A DNA stretch of 64,000 bases, taken from RGIG9115 sp045128915 (lineage in GTDB: Bacteria > Bacillota > Clostridia > UBA1381). The position numbers and the translations under genes are program-made. The DNA is taken from positions 27,628 to 91,627 of the forward strand of contig JBGVIT010000059.1 in the NCBI GenBank assembly GCA_045128915.1. The letters are read 5' to 3'. The notes beneath the pieces are model-generated. The model was not told the origin of the DNA. It worked only from the letters and a program-made list of their open reading frames with translations, and searched no databases. Below, piece after piece: positions 16,723-26,022 of this stretch; positions within the stretch are counted from its first letter, which is position 1; each line of letters opens with the position of its first letter.

Positions 16723-17997
16723 ATGGAAGAAAATAAATCAAGGACCTGCTCTTTTTGCGGCAGGTCAGAATCAGAGGTAAATCTCATCGCCGGTGGCAAT
16801 GCGTATATCTGCCATGAATGTGTGGGATTGTGCAACCAGATTATTGACGGTATGTACAAACCCAAGGAGCATAAAGCAATGGGAGATATTCCGAAGCCTA
16901 TGGAAATCAAAGCTTACCTTGATGATTATGTAGTAGGTCAGGAGGAAGCGAAAAAGATTCTCTCTGTGGCGGTGTATAACCATTACAAGCGTATAGCGTA
17001 TCAGGGCGTGGACTCTGATGTAGAGCTTACAAAGAGTAATATACTTATGATTGGACCTACGGGTTCAGGTAAGACTTTTTTGGTACAGAATCTTGCAAAG
17101 GTTCTTGATGTACCATGCGCAATAGTTGATGCCACATCTTTAACTGAAGCCGGATATGTGGGCGAGGATGTTGAAAATATACTTCTTAAGCTTATTCAGG
17201 CAGCAGACTATGATATAGAAGCGGCAGAACGAGGCATAATATATATAGACGAAATAGATAAGATTGCCAGAAAGTCTGATAATCCTTCCATTACAAGAGA
17301 TGTAAGCGGCGAGGGTGTTCAGCAGGCATTACTTAAAATCCTTGAAGGAACAGATGCATCAGTACCGCCTCAGGGTGGACGAAAGCATCCTCATCAGGAA
17401 TTTTTGCAGATAAATACCACAAACATACTGTTTATCTGTGGCGGTGCTTTTGATGGCATCGAGAAGATAATAGGCGAGAGAGTAGGTAAGTCAGGACTTG
17501 GTTTCGGTGCAAAGGTCGAAAGCAAGAAGGAAATGAATATAGGCGAGCTTCTTGGAGACATGATACCTCAGGACCTTTTGAAGTTTGGTCTTATTCCTGA
17601 ATTTATAGGCAGACTTCCCGTATTTGCGAAGCTCGATAAGTTAAGCCGCGAAGCTCTTACAGATATTATCACAAAGCCCAAGAATGCCATTGCAAAGCAG
17701 TATCAGACTTTGTTTGAGCTTGACAAGGTTGCTCTTGAGTTTGAGCCGGATGCTATTGAAGCAATAGCGGATAAGGCTATCGAAAGAGGAACAGGCGCAA
17801 GAGGACTCAGGGCAATAGTAGAAGAAACTGTAATGGACCTTATGTTTGAAGTTCCGTCTGATAAAACAATCAAAAAGGTTGTTATAACAAAAGACAGCGT
17901 GCTTGGCGTTGATAAACCCAGAGTAACAAGACGTACAAGGAAAAAGGCTGAACCTCAGGAGAAGACTTTGGCAGCCGACGGCGGAAATCCGGCATAA
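16723..17997 (+). CDS. clpX: ATP-dependent Clp protease ATP-binding subunit ClpX
   Basis: AAA+ unfoldase that feeds proteins to ClpP. The 424-residue protein has the N-terminal zinc-binding domain (CSFCGR...CHECV, residues about 9-37), Walker A GPTGSGKT, Walker B IIYIDEIDKI, a pore loop just before it (GYVGEDVE) and sensor II near GTGARGLR. The start is set at 16723 because GGAG lies 6 bases upstream; the in-frame ATG at 16711 has no ribosome binding site. The C-terminal tail is lysine-rich and then variable, as usual. It completes the tig-clpP-clpX group. Confidence 0.97.
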   Translation: MEENKSRTCSFCGRSESEVNLIAGGNAYICHECVGLCNQIIDGMYKPKEHKAMGDIPKPMEIKAYLDDYVVGQEEAKKILSVAVYNHYKRIAYQGVDSDVELTKSNILMIGPTGSGKTFLVQNLAKVLDVPCAIVDATSLTEAGYVGEDVENILLKLIQAADYDIEAAERGIIYIDEIDKIARKSDNPSITRDVSGEGVQQALLKILEGTDASVPPQGGRKHPHQEFLQINTTNILFICGGAFDGIEKIIGERVGKSGLGFGAKVESKKEMNIGELLGDMIPQDLLKFGLIPEFIGRLPVFAKLDKLSREALTDIITKPKNAIAKQYQTLFELDKVALEFEPDAIEAIADKAIERGTGARGLRAIVEETVMDLMFEVPSDKTIKKVVITKDSVLGVDKPRVTRRTRKKAEPQEKTLAADGGNPA

Positions 17998-18029
17998 GTA
18001 AATCAGACAGTACGGAAAGGAAAATACTA

Positions 18030-19331
18030 ATGTTTGTATCACCAAATTTATCCGTCAATAATAAGAATCATCTTGTGATCGGTAAATCTGATACGGTTGA
18101 ACTTGCAAAGGAGTACGGAACACCTCTTTATGTAATAGATGAGGATTTGGTTCGTAAAAACTGCAGAACATATAAGCAGGCGATTGACAAATATTATGAC
18201 GGCAAAGGTCTTGTGCTTTATGCAAGCAAGGCGCTTAGCTGTATGTATATGTATAAAACCGTTGAAAGTGAAGGACTTGGCGTAGATGTTGTTTCAGGCG
18301 GTGAGCTATATACTGCATATAAAGCGGGATTCCCCGTGAGTAAGATTTATTTTCATGGCAATAACAAGACTCCGTCAGAGCTTAAAATGGCAGTTGAGCT
18401 TGGTGTCTCTCATATAGTTGTAGATAACTATACAGAGCTTGAAACTCTGAACCTTATAGCAAAGGACATGGGTAAGATTCAGAAGATAATGATAAGAATC
18501 AAGCCGGGAGTTGATGCCCATACCCATGACTTTATAAGAACGGGGCAGATTGATTCCAAGTTCGGCGTTGCTTTGGAAAACGGCGAGGCTATGGATATGG
18601 TTCAAAAGGTTATGGAATATGAAAATGTGGTGCTTGACGGTATCCATTGTCATGTTGGCTCACAGATATTTGATATAGAACCCTTTTGTTCAGCAGCGGA
18701 AATTATGATAGACTTTATGGGCAAGCTTAAAAGGGAGCTTGGAATAGAGCTTAACCAGCTTAACTTAGGCGGCGGCTTTGGTATAAAGTACGTTGAAAGC
18801 GACGATCCTATCGAATATGATGAATATATAAAGAGTGTATCAGAGGTAGTACGCCGGAAAAGTCAGGAGCAGGGAATAAGAGTTCCTTTCATCCTTATGG
18901 AGCCGGGCAGGTCCATCGTAGCGTCTGCAGGCATCACACTCTATACCGTAGGTAACGTAAAGGACATCAAGAATGTTCGCAAATATATAAGCGTTGACGG
19001 CGGTATGGGTGACAACCCCAGATATATTCTTTACGGCGCAGAATATACTGCCGTTGCAGCAAATCATGCAGGAGACGACTTTGACGATGTGGCAACAGTT
19101 GCAGGAAAGTGCTGTGAGTCAGGTGACCTTATTATTGAAAACGGTAAGCTTCAGAAAATAAACGAAGGCGATATTCTTGCAGTTCTTGCCACGGGTGCAT
19201 ATAACTATTCTATGGCAAGCAACTACAACAGAATCCCAAGACCTGCTCTTGTGGCAGTATCGGAGGGCAGATCAAAAATCGTAATCAAACGGGAAACCTA
19301 TGATGATATAATTAAAAACGATGTACTTTAA
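18030..19331 (+). CDS. lysA: Diaminopimelate decarboxylase
   Basis: PLP enzyme catalysing the last step of lysine synthesis (meso-diaminopimelate to L-lysine). The 433-residue protein has the PLP-lysine motif LYASKALSCM (residues about 64-73), the glycine-rich LNLGGGFGIKY phosphate-binding stretch and EPGRSIVA, then CCESGD near residue 365 at the substrate site. AAAGGAAAATACT precedes the ATG. It is 32 bases after clpX and 19 bases before glyA, so it may belong to one amino-acid transcription unit with glyA. Length is normal. Confidence 0.96.
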   Translation: MFVSPNLSVNNKNHLVIGKSDTVELAKEYGTPLYVIDEDLVRKNCRTYKQAIDKYYDGKGLVLYASKALSCMYMYKTVESEGLGVDVVSGGELYTAYKAGFPVSKIYFHGNNKTPSELKMAVELGVSHIVVDNYTELETLNLIAKDMGKIQKIMIRIKPGVDAHTHDFIRTGQIDSKFGVALENGEAMDMVQKVMEYENVVLDGIHCHVGSQIFDIEPFCSAAEIMIDFMGKLKRELGIELNQLNLGGGFGIKYVESDDPIEYDEYIKSVSEVVRRKSQEQGIRVPFILMEPGRSIVASAGITLYTVGNVKDIKNVRKYISVDGGMGDNPRYILYGAEYTAVAANHAGDDFDDVATVAGKCCESGDLIIENGKLQKINEGDILAVLATGAYNYSMASNYNRIPRPALVAVSEGRSKIVIKRETYDDIIKNDVL

Positions 19332-19350
19332 TGAAAAGAGGAGAAGTAAA

Positions 19351-20592
19351 ATGGTAGAACTGAAGAATCTTAAAAACACAGATGCTGAGCTATATGACGC
19401 TATAATGAGCGAAACCAAAAGACAGCAGAACAAAATTGAGCTTATTGCTTCTGAGAACTTTGTTTCAGAAAGCGTAATGGAGGCTATGGGCTCACCCCTT
19501 ACAAACAAGTATGCAGAAGGTTATCCCGGCAAGAGATACTACGGCGGCTGTGAATGTGTTGACGTAGCTGAAAATCTTGCTATTGAACGTGTTAAGGAAT
19601 TGTTTGGCGCAGGCTATGCAAATGTACAGCCACATTCAGGCGCTCAGGCAAATATGGCGGTATTCTTTGCACTTCTTACACCCGGTGATACAGTGCTAAG
19701 CATGAGCCTTGACCACGGCGGACATCTTAGCCATGGAAGTCCGGTTAATATGTCAGGAACATATTTTAATATAGTTCCTTACGGTGTAAGCCGAGAAGAA
19801 AACGTAATTGACTATGAAGAAGTAAGAAGACTTGCTCTTGAAAATAAGCCGAAGCTTATTCTCGCAGGTGCAAGTGCTTATCCGAGAATTATTGACTTTA
19901 AAAAGTTCAGAGAGATTGCAGACGAAGTAGGAGCATATTTCATGGTAGATATGGCTCACATTGCAGGTCTTGTAGCTGCAGGCGAGCATCCCTCACCTGT
20001 ACCTTATGCACACGTTGTAACATCTACAACACATAAAACTCTCAGAGGCCCAAGAGGCGGCCTTATCCTTACAAATGATGAGGAGCTTGCAAAGAAGTTC
20101 AATAAGGCTATATTCCCCGGAATTCAGGGCGGACCTCTCATGCACGTTATTGCAGCTAAGGCAGTAAGCTTCAAGGAAGCTTTGTCAGACGAGTTCAAGG
20201 CATATCAGAAGCAGATTGTTAAAAATGCAAAGGCATTGTCAGAAGCGCTTGTTGCAGAAGGCTTTAAGCTTGTATCAGGCGGAACAGACAACCATCTTAT
20301 GCTTCTTGACCTTACAGAAACGGGAATTACCGGTAAGGAAGCAGAGCATCGTCTTGACGAAGTGGGAATTACAGTTAACAAAAACGCAATCCCATTTGAT
20401 ACAAAGAGCCCGTTTATTACAAGCGGCGTCAGAATAGGTACTCCTGCAACAACAAGCAGAGGCTTTGTTGAAGAAGATATGGTAGAGGTAGCTAAGCTCA
20501 TTAAGCTTGCAATCTGTGATTTTGAGAACAGCGCAGATGAGGTAAGAGCAAGAGTTAAGGTGCTTTGCGACAAATACCCGTTGTATGCATAA
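19351..20592 (+). CDS. glyA: Serine hydroxymethyltransferase
   Basis: PLP enzyme that interconverts serine plus tetrahydrofolate with glycine plus 5,10-methylene-tetrahydrofolate, the main one-carbon source. The 413-residue protein has the family signatures IELIASENFVS, YAEGYPGKRYYGGCE and the PLP-lysine motif TTTHKTLRGPRGG near residue 225. The start at 19351 follows GAGGAG; an earlier in-frame ATG at 19321 overlaps the end of lysA and lacks a site. A strong terminator follows. Length is normal. Confidence 0.98.
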   Translation: MVELKNLKNTDAELYDAIMSETKRQQNKIELIASENFVSESVMEAMGSPLTNKYAEGYPGKRYYGGCECVDVAENLAIERVKELFGAGYANVQPHSGAQANMAVFFALLTPGDTVLSMSLDHGGHLSHGSPVNMSGTYFNIVPYGVSREENVIDYEEVRRLALENKPKLILAGASAYPRIIDFKKFREIADEVGAYFMVDMAHIAGLVAAGEHPSPVPYAHVVTSTTHKTLRGPRGGLILTNDEELAKKFNKAIFPGIQGGPLMHVIAAKAVSFKEALSDEFKAYQKQIVKNAKALSEALVAEGFKLVSGGTDNHLMLLDLTETGITGKEAEHRLDEVGITVNKNAIPFDTKSPFITSGVRIGTPATTSRGFVEEDMVEVAKLIKLAICDFENSADEVRARVKVLCDKYPLYA

Positions 20593-20630
20593 AAAAATCA
20601 GGCAGAATCAAAATTCTGCCTGATTTTTTT
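20591..20630. terminator. Bidirectional terminator between glyA and fbp
   Basis: AAAAAAATCAGGCAGAAT and its perfect complement ATTCTGCCTGATTTTTTT separated by a 4-base loop; it serves convergent glyA and fbp. Confidence 0.95.
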
Positions 20631-22542
20631 ATCTGCGCTCTTTAATTTGACCGCTTCTGTAAGCTTCCAGCAGAGCTTCAAGCTCTGCTACTTTTTCATT
20701 TATCCTTTCGCCGTCGTCGGTGTCGGCTATAAGCATGCGGTTTGTCATGCGTTCAACCTCATTAATAACGGGGATTTCCTTATTGCTTTTCCATTCGTCA
20801 GGGCTGTGCTTTGCAAAAGCCATATACCTTGAACTGAATATAAATGTATATCCGCCAATACCTGTTTTAGACTGATACGCTTTTGAAATTCCGCCGTCTA
20901 TCATGAACAAAAGCCCCTGACCTTTGACGGGGTTTTCTCCTGCTTTTACGGGAACATGGCCATTGATTATATGACCGCCCGGCTTAAGAGAAAATTCGTT
21001 CATGATTTTTTCGCAGGTGGTTTTATCCTCGATAAGACGGTAATATGCGTTCATTTCTTCCACAGCCATGCTCGCATCATCAACAAAATATTTCTCGAAT
21101 ACTGAAAGCTTGCTTTTCCCGAAAAGCGGCGAATTTTTACTGCACCATAAGTACCAGAAAAAGTCCGTATCAGGTGAGTTGATGCCTTGTGCCGAGAAAT
21201 AAGCAGAGCGTACAGCTTCGTTTATATATTCAAGATATTTTCTGCCTGAGAGCTTTATATCGCCCATGCATACGGTCTTGAACTCTCCGTCGTCCGTCAT
21301 GGGTATGCATCCGTGATAGAGAAGATTGTTGTTATAGATACAGAACATACTGCCCTTTTCATACAAAAATCTTATATGCTCTTTGAGCTTTGTGCTGTGC
21401 ATGAAAGATGCTGCAAGAGTGTTCATAAGATTTTCTTCTTCAGGCGTAAGCTCAAGGGGGTTTTCGGGATTTACGGTGGGGAGATTTGAGTCCTTAAGGT
21501 TATAGGTGTTACCGTTTATTTTTACTGTGTAGTCACTAAAATCTATGCATGATAAAAGGTCACGGTCGCACATTTCGTATTCCGGATGCCTCTTATAAAG
21601 CTTTCCTTCCAGCTTAAACTGAATTACAGAAATAGCCTTGTGCATCTTTGCCGCAAGTGTGGTGCTTACTCTGTCGTATTTGCTCTCGTCTAAAAGATGT
21701 GGTGTGAAAGCTGAGCAGTCATCGTCTTTATAGGCTTCTGATGCAAACATTGAAAGAGGACGAAGGTTAATTCCGTAGCCGTCCTCAAGACAGTCGAAAT
21801 TGTTGTAGCTTATTCCGGTTCTTATTACGCTTGCAATACAAGTAAGATTTCCCGACGCTGCGCCCATCCATACAATGTCATGATTACCCCATTGTATATC
21901 AATGTCGTGAAAGCTCATAAGCTCGTTCATAATAAGGTCGGCTCTTGGGCCTCTGTCAAAAATATCGCCTATAATATGTAGCCGGTCTATTGCAATATCA
22001 CGAATCATTTTACAAAGTGCCATAATAAAATTCTTGCTGACTCCCGCCCGAAGAATTGCCTGAATCATTTTTTCAAAATGCAGTCCTTTGTTGGCATCGC
22101 CTACATAAAGGAATTCATCTATAATATATGCAAAGTCGTCAGGGGTTTTTCTGCGGCGGTCCGATACGGTGTATTTTGCCGCAAGGTCTCTGTAAAGCTC
22201 AATAAGAAGCATTACCTTAAGCCTGAACCATTCGCAGAAATTTTCATTCTCTTCCATATGCTTAAGATATATTTCAGGCTCATATATAAGTCCTGCAAGT
22301 TCTGTTCTGTCTGTTTCCGTCATTGAGCGAAAAAACAGCTCGTCAATGCGCATTTTAATTACGCCCGAAGCGCTTTTTAGCTGATGAATAAAAGCTTCGT
22401 GTTCTCCGTGAAGGTCAGAGAAGAAGTATTCTGTACCCTTTGGCATTCCTGCAACTGTCAGCAGGCTTATCATCTCCGCGGCCGCAGAGTCAATATTCGG
22501 ATATCTGTCAGACAAAAGTCGTAAATAATGAATATCAAGCAT
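20629..22542 (-). CDS. fbp: Class III fructose-1,6-bisphosphatase
   Basis: Gluconeogenic phosphatase (fructose 1,6-bisphosphate to fructose 6-phosphate) of the long Firmicutes-specific type. The 637-residue protein carries calcineurin-like metallophosphatase motifs: FFSDLHGEHEAF (residues about 40-51), IIGDIFDRGPRAD near 190, WGNHDIVWMG near 218 and INGHVPVK near 535. AAAGGAT precedes the ATG at 22542. It is 5 bases downstream of the ctpA stop, so the two are co-transcribed. With pgi, glgA and glgP it covers sugar-phosphate storage flow. Length is normal (about 640-670). Confidence 0.96.
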   Translation of the reverse strand: MLDIHYLRLLSDRYPNIDSAAAEMISLLTVAGMPKGTEYFFSDLHGEHEAFIHQLKSASGVIKMRIDELFFRSMTETDRTELAGLIYEPEIYLKHMEENENFCEWFRLKVMLLIELYRDLAAKYTVSDRRRKTPDDFAYIIDEFLYVGDANKGLHFEKMIQAILRAGVSKNFIMALCKMIRDIAIDRLHIIGDIFDRGPRADLIMNELMSFHDIDIQWGNHDIVWMGAASGNLTCIASVIRTGISYNNFDCLEDGYGINLRPLSMFASEAYKDDDCSAFTPHLLDESKYDRVSTTLAAKMHKAISVIQFKLEGKLYKRHPEYEMCDRDLLSCIDFSDYTVKINGNTYNLKDSNLPTVNPENPLELTPEEENLMNTLAASFMHSTKLKEHIRFLYEKGSMFCIYNNNLLYHGCIPMTDDGEFKTVCMGDIKLSGRKYLEYINEAVRSAYFSAQGINSPDTDFFWYLWCSKNSPLFGKSKLSVFEKYFVDDASMAVEEMNAYYRLIEDKTTCEKIMNEFSLKPGGHIINGHVPVKAGENPVKGQGLLFMIDGGISKAYQSKTGIGGYTFIFSSRYMAFAKHSPDEWKSNKEIPVINEVERMTNRMLIADTDDGERINEKVAELEALLEAYRSGQIKERR

Positions 22543-22547
22543 TAAAA

Positions 22548-23762
22548 TTATCCTTTCGAGTTTTGTTTTTTAAGGTAATCCAAAGCAGTCTTAAGCTGTA
22601 CATCATCTTTGGGGTTTATAACTGAAATATAGCTGTTTTCAAGATTTTCAGGCATTTCAACTACTATGTCCGGAGTTATGCCCTCGTCCTGAACACATGT
22701 TCCGAGCGGTGTGTAGTATTTTGCGATAGTAACCGACATTCCGGAGCCGTCTGCAAATGGATATATAGCCTGCATGACGCCTTTGCCAAAGGTTTTCGTT
22801 CCGATGACCTTTGCTTTGCCGTAGTCACGAAGTGCACCGGTGAGAAGCTCTGATGCGCTGGCAGAGTTTTCGTTTACTAAAATTGACATGGGCATATTTA
22901 CCTCGTCTGCGCCTGACTTGATTTCATTTCTGTTTCCGTAGCGGTCCTCTGTGTACATAATAAGACCTTCCGGAACAAGGAAGTCAATTATTTCGCTTAC
23001 CACGTCAACTCTGCCGCCGCCATTATCTCTTACGTCAATCACAAGCTTTTCCATACCCTCGGCTTCAAGGCTTTTGAAAGCCTCTAAGAATTCACGGTCG
23101 GTTGATATTTCGCCCGTTTCAGACTCGCCATTAAAGGATGAAATTCTTATATAGCCTATGTTGCTGTCTAACAGCTTGGAGTCAACTGTTTTCTGGTGTA
23201 TTTTCTTTCTTATAAGAGTTAGTTCATGTTCTTTGTTTTTTCGTTTTACGGTAATATGAACTTCTGTATTTTCTCGGTTTTCCTCCATATCCAAACCCTT
23301 GATTTTTGATACGGCATTGGACATTTGCGAGCCGCTGTAATCTACGCCCTCTACCTTGGTGATAACATCGCCGGGGAGAATTCCGGCTTCCATGCCGGGA
23401 GAATTATCCATTACGGAAACAACAAGTATTTCATCATTTTCCTTGTCGCATATAACAGTAACACCCACGCCGATAAAATCCCCTGAGCCGCTGTTGGTAT
23501 AGTCCGCAAACTGTTTTTCGTTGTAATATACAGTATATGGATCATCAAGGGACATTGTCATTGCAAGAGCCGCAAAGTCAGCGGCTTTTTTGCTGTCGTA
23601 GTCATACAGAAAATTATCGTCAAGAATCTTTTGCACACTCATTACCTTTGAAATAACAGTCCGATGTACAAACATATCATAAGCGCCTCTGCCGCACCAG
23701 GACACAGTACCTGCTGCCAATGCGGTGATTATGGCGGTTATTACAGTTTTTTTGTTACTCAT
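22548..23762 (-). CDS. S41-family carboxy-terminal processing peptidase
   Basis: A membrane-anchored serine peptidase of the CtpA/CtpB/Prc family, acting outside the membrane. The 404-residue protein has one N-terminal signal-anchor helix (residues about 6-24), a PDZ domain around residues 100-185 (GVGVTV...NSPGMEAGILPGDVI), and the S41 domain with the catalytic serine in NENSASASELL and lysine in GTKTFGKGVMQ. In spore formers CtpB-type members cut SpoIVFA in the SigK checkpoint; whether this one does so is unknown. GAGGTG precedes the start. It is the first gene of a two-gene unit with fbp. Confidence 0.93.
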   Translation of the reverse strand: MSNKKTVITAIITALAAGTVSWCGRGAYDMFVHRTVISKVMSVQKILDDNFLYDYDSKKAADFAALAMTMSLDDPYTVYYNEKQFADYTNSGSGDFIGVGVTVICDKENDEILVVSVMDNSPGMEAGILPGDVITKVEGVDYSGSQMSNAVSKIKGLDMEENRENTEVHITVKRKNKEHELTLIRKKIHQKTVDSKLLDSNIGYIRISSFNGESETGEISTDREFLEAFKSLEAEGMEKLVIDVRDNGGGRVDVVSEIIDFLVPEGLIMYTEDRYGNRNEIKSGADEVNMPMSILVNENSASASELLTGALRDYGKAKVIGTKTFGKGVMQAIYPFADGSGMSVTIAKYYTPLGTCVQDEGITPDIVVEMPENLENSYISVINPKDDVQLKTALDYLKKQNSKG

Positions 23763-23778
23763 ATTGCACCTCTGTCAT

Positions 23779-23812
23779 AAATAAAAGGCTGTCCTGAATT
23801 ACAAGACAGCCT
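23779..23812 (-). terminator. Terminator of the PucR/CdaR-like regulator gene
   Basis: On the minus strand an 11-bp stem (AGGCTGTCTTG / CAGGACAGCCT) is followed by TTTTATTT. It separates the regulator from ctpA. Confidence 0.85.
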
Positions 23813-23818
23813 AATATA

Positions 23819-24904
23819 TCAGATTTTCATTGAATCGGAAGCAAGATACTTATGAACCATCATTGCTACTTTAAATACTATTGCCTGATCAAACTTTCTA
23901 AGATCAAGACCGGTAAGCTTATAAATCTTTTCCAGACGGTAAACAAGAGTATTTCTGTGAACGAACAGCTGTCTTGATGTTTCGCTGACGTTAAGGTCAT
24001 TTTCGAAGAATTTGTTGATTGTAAGAATTGTTTCTTCGTCAAGTGAAGCTATATCGCCTTTTTTGAACACTTCCTGAAGGAAAAGCTCGCAAAGCTTAAT
24101 GGGAAGCTGATAAATCAATCTGCCGATACCGAGATTGTCGTAGTTAAGAATATACTTGTCTTCTTCAAATACCTTTCCTACTTCCAGAGCAATCTGCGCT
24201 TCCTTGTAGCAGCTGTTAAGCTCGTCAAGAGTGTTTGCGATTGTGCCTACGCCAACGAGTGTGCTGAGCAAAGTTTCGCCGTTTACTGTGTCAATTATTG
24301 ACTGAGCAATCTGCTGAAGCTCCTCGTCAGAGGGAACCTGATGCATTTCCTTGATAAGAACTACATTTGCACTGTCAACGCTTATTACAAAATCATGCTC
24401 TTTATCAGGGAACATGTTTCTTATTACTTCATAGATTCCTGATTCTGTGCGGTCATTAACCTTCACATAGAATACAGCTCTTGGAATATCAACCTCTACA
24501 TGAAGCTCTCTTGCTTTCTGATGAAGGTCAAATGCAAGAAGGTTGTCGAAAATGATATTCTGCATGAACATGGTCTTGTCATACTTTTCATCATAGTAGT
24601 GGCGTACGTTGTTGGCAGCAACTACAACAGCGCTGCAGCACACCTTTGATACTTCGTCAGTACCTTCTACATAAACTATATATTCAGAGTAAGGCTTGTT
24701 TGAAAGAACCTTAACTGTGTATCCGTCTTTAAATAAAATTTTGTCGCTGCTTGTAACAGCATAAACCAAATCTTCAAGAACCTCCGGTCTTGGTTCAACA
24801 CCTGTTGACGCAAGGATAAGTCCCTGAGTGTCGGCTATTCCGAATCTTTTCGGAAATACTTCAGCCATCTGGGTGATAATATTCTGAAATGCCTTGCTTA
24901 TCAT
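23819..24904 (-). CDS. PucR/CdaR-family transcriptional regulator
   Basis: A 361-residue regulator. Residues 1-130 resemble the putative sugar-diacid-recognition sensor (FGIADTQGLILASTG), residues about 130-260 form a GGDEF-related linker domain, and residues 290-355 hold the PucR-type helix-turn-helix (FFENDLNVSETSRQLFVHRN, then TLVYRLEKIYKLTGLDLRKF). CdaR-type proteins usually activate genes for glycerate or sugar diacids. No such genes adjoin it, so its targets are not evident. GGGAGGAATG lies before the ATG. It stands alone between sigG and ctpA. Confidence 0.88.
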   Translation of the reverse strand: MISKAFQNIITQMAEVFPKRFGIADTQGLILASTGVEPRPEVLEDLVYAVTSSDKILFKDGYTVKVLSNKPYSEYIVYVEGTDEVSKVCCSAVVVAANNVRHYYDEKYDKTMFMQNIIFDNLLAFDLHQKARELHVEVDIPRAVFYVKVNDRTESGIYEVIRNMFPDKEHDFVISVDSANVVLIKEMHQVPSDEELQQIAQSIIDTVNGETLLSTLVGVGTIANTLDELNSCYKEAQIALEVGKVFEEDKYILNYDNLGIGRLIYQLPIKLCELFLQEVFKKGDIASLDEETILTINKFFENDLNVSETSRQLFVHRNTLVYRLEKIYKLTGLDLRKFDQAIVFKVAMMVHKYLASDSMKI

Positions 24905-25030
24905 CTAAACATTCCTCCCGAGTAAAATAATTATAAGCGTACCTACTTTATTCTATAATTATACATCAAAGTTTTCCTTTTTGCAAGGCTTTTTTGAAAA
25001 AATTTTAAAACTATTTGTAAATATTTAGCA

Positions 25031-25801
25031 TCAAACGTATTTTCTCATGTGTTTCAACGCACTTTTTTCCAGCCTTGAAACTTGCGCCTGACTGATTCCT
25101 ATTTCGTTTGCGACTTCCATTTGAGTTCTGCCCTGAAAAAATCTCAGGTTAAGAATGTGCTTTTCTCTTTCGTCCAGATGCTTCATGGCTTCGTTTATAG
25201 CAATGTTTTCAAGCCAGCTTTCGTCGCTGTTTTTCTCGTCCTTTACCTGATCCATTACATAAATTGCTTCGCCGCCGTCATGATATACCGGCTCAAAAAG
25301 TGAAACGGGATCACATATGGCATCAAGAGCAAACACCACATCCTTTTTAGGAAGATTAAGCTCCTTTGCAATCTCTGCAACAGTCGGCTCTTTGGAATTC
25401 TGGTTTATGAGCTTTTCCTTTACCTGAAGCGCTTTATAGGCAATATCCTTAAGGGAACGTGAAACTCTTATGGAATTGTTATCTCTGAGGTATCTGCGGA
25501 TTTCTCCTATTATCATGGGAACGGCATATGTGGAAAACTGAACATTTTGCGAAAGGTCAAAATTGTCGATTGCCTTAATCAGACCTATGCAGCCTACCTG
25601 AAATAAATCATCCGGATTTTCACCCCGATTGTTAAAGCGCTGTATAATACTCAGAACAAGCCTTAGATTGCCCTGAACAAACTTTTCTCTTGCCTGAATG
25701 TCGCCCTCTTTTATCTTTATAAAAAGCTTTTCTTTTTCTTCCCTTGACAATACGGGCAGCTTTGAAGTGTTCACTCCGCATATTTCAACCTTGTTTATCA
25801 T
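25031..25801 (-). CDS. sigG: RNA polymerase sporulation sigma factor SigG
   Basis: Late forespore sigma factor. The 256-residue protein starts MINKVEICGVNTSKLPVLS, the hallmark N-terminus of SigG. It has region 2 (NPDDLFQVGCIGLIKAIDNF, then FSTYAVPMIIGEIRRYLRD), region 3 (KEPTVAEIAKELNL) and region 4 HTH (TQMEVANEIGISQAQVSRLE). The start at 25801 is fixed by AGGAGGGG upstream and by the conserved N-terminus; a longer frame up to 25918 is not needed. A SigF-type promoter lies 86-115 bases upstream, matching the known SigF-to-SigG cascade. Unlike Bacillus, no spoIIGA-sigE pair is adjacent. Shows that the organism is, or descends from, a spore former. Confidence 0.95.
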   Translation of the reverse strand: MINKVEICGVNTSKLPVLSREEKEKLFIKIKEGDIQAREKFVQGNLRLVLSIIQRFNNRGENPDDLFQVGCIGLIKAIDNFDLSQNVQFSTYAVPMIIGEIRRYLRDNNSIRVSRSLKDIAYKALQVKEKLINQNSKEPTVAEIAKELNLPKKDVVFALDAICDPVSLFEPVYHDGGEAIYVMDQVKDEKNSDESWLENIAINEAMKHLDEREKHILNLRFFQGRTQMEVANEIGISQAQVSRLEKSALKHMRKYV

Positions 25802-25886
25802 AACTAAACCCCTCCTGTTGTTAAAAAAACCGCATGGATTATCAGCGGCTATGTACACAAGGGAAGATTTAAAAGCTGACATAAAA

Positions 25887-25916
25887 CATTTTTCCCCTAT
25901 TGAGTGTGAGTTATAC
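25887..25916 (-). promoter_or_regulatory. SigF-type (forespore) promoter of sigG
   Basis: On the minus strand the -35 GTATA (25912-25916), a 15-base spacer and the -10 GGGAAAAATG (25887-25896). This fits the SigF consensus GYATA / GGnnAnAnTR at every fixed position. It gives a leader of about 80 bases to the sigG start. Confidence 0.75.
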
Positions 25917-25956
25917 AAAATTTAGTATATAAAAATAATAAAATGTGCGGGAGTGG

Positions 25957-25985
25957 TTGACATGAGAGATGTTTTTTGATAAAAT
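25957..25985 (+). promoter_or_regulatory. Sigma-A-type promoter of prfA
   Basis: TTGACA, a 17-base spacer and TAAAAT, 38 bases upstream of the prfA start. It is divergent from the sigG promoter about 40 bases away. Confidence 0.7.
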
Positions 25986-26022
25986 TATAATACCTATTTT
26001 TGTACATTAAGGGAGATAATAT

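Noticed and set aside
25957..25991. TTGACA paired with TATAAT (25986-25991) as the prfA promoter
   Set aside because: The spacer would be 23 bases; TAAAAT at 25980-25985 gives the proper 17.
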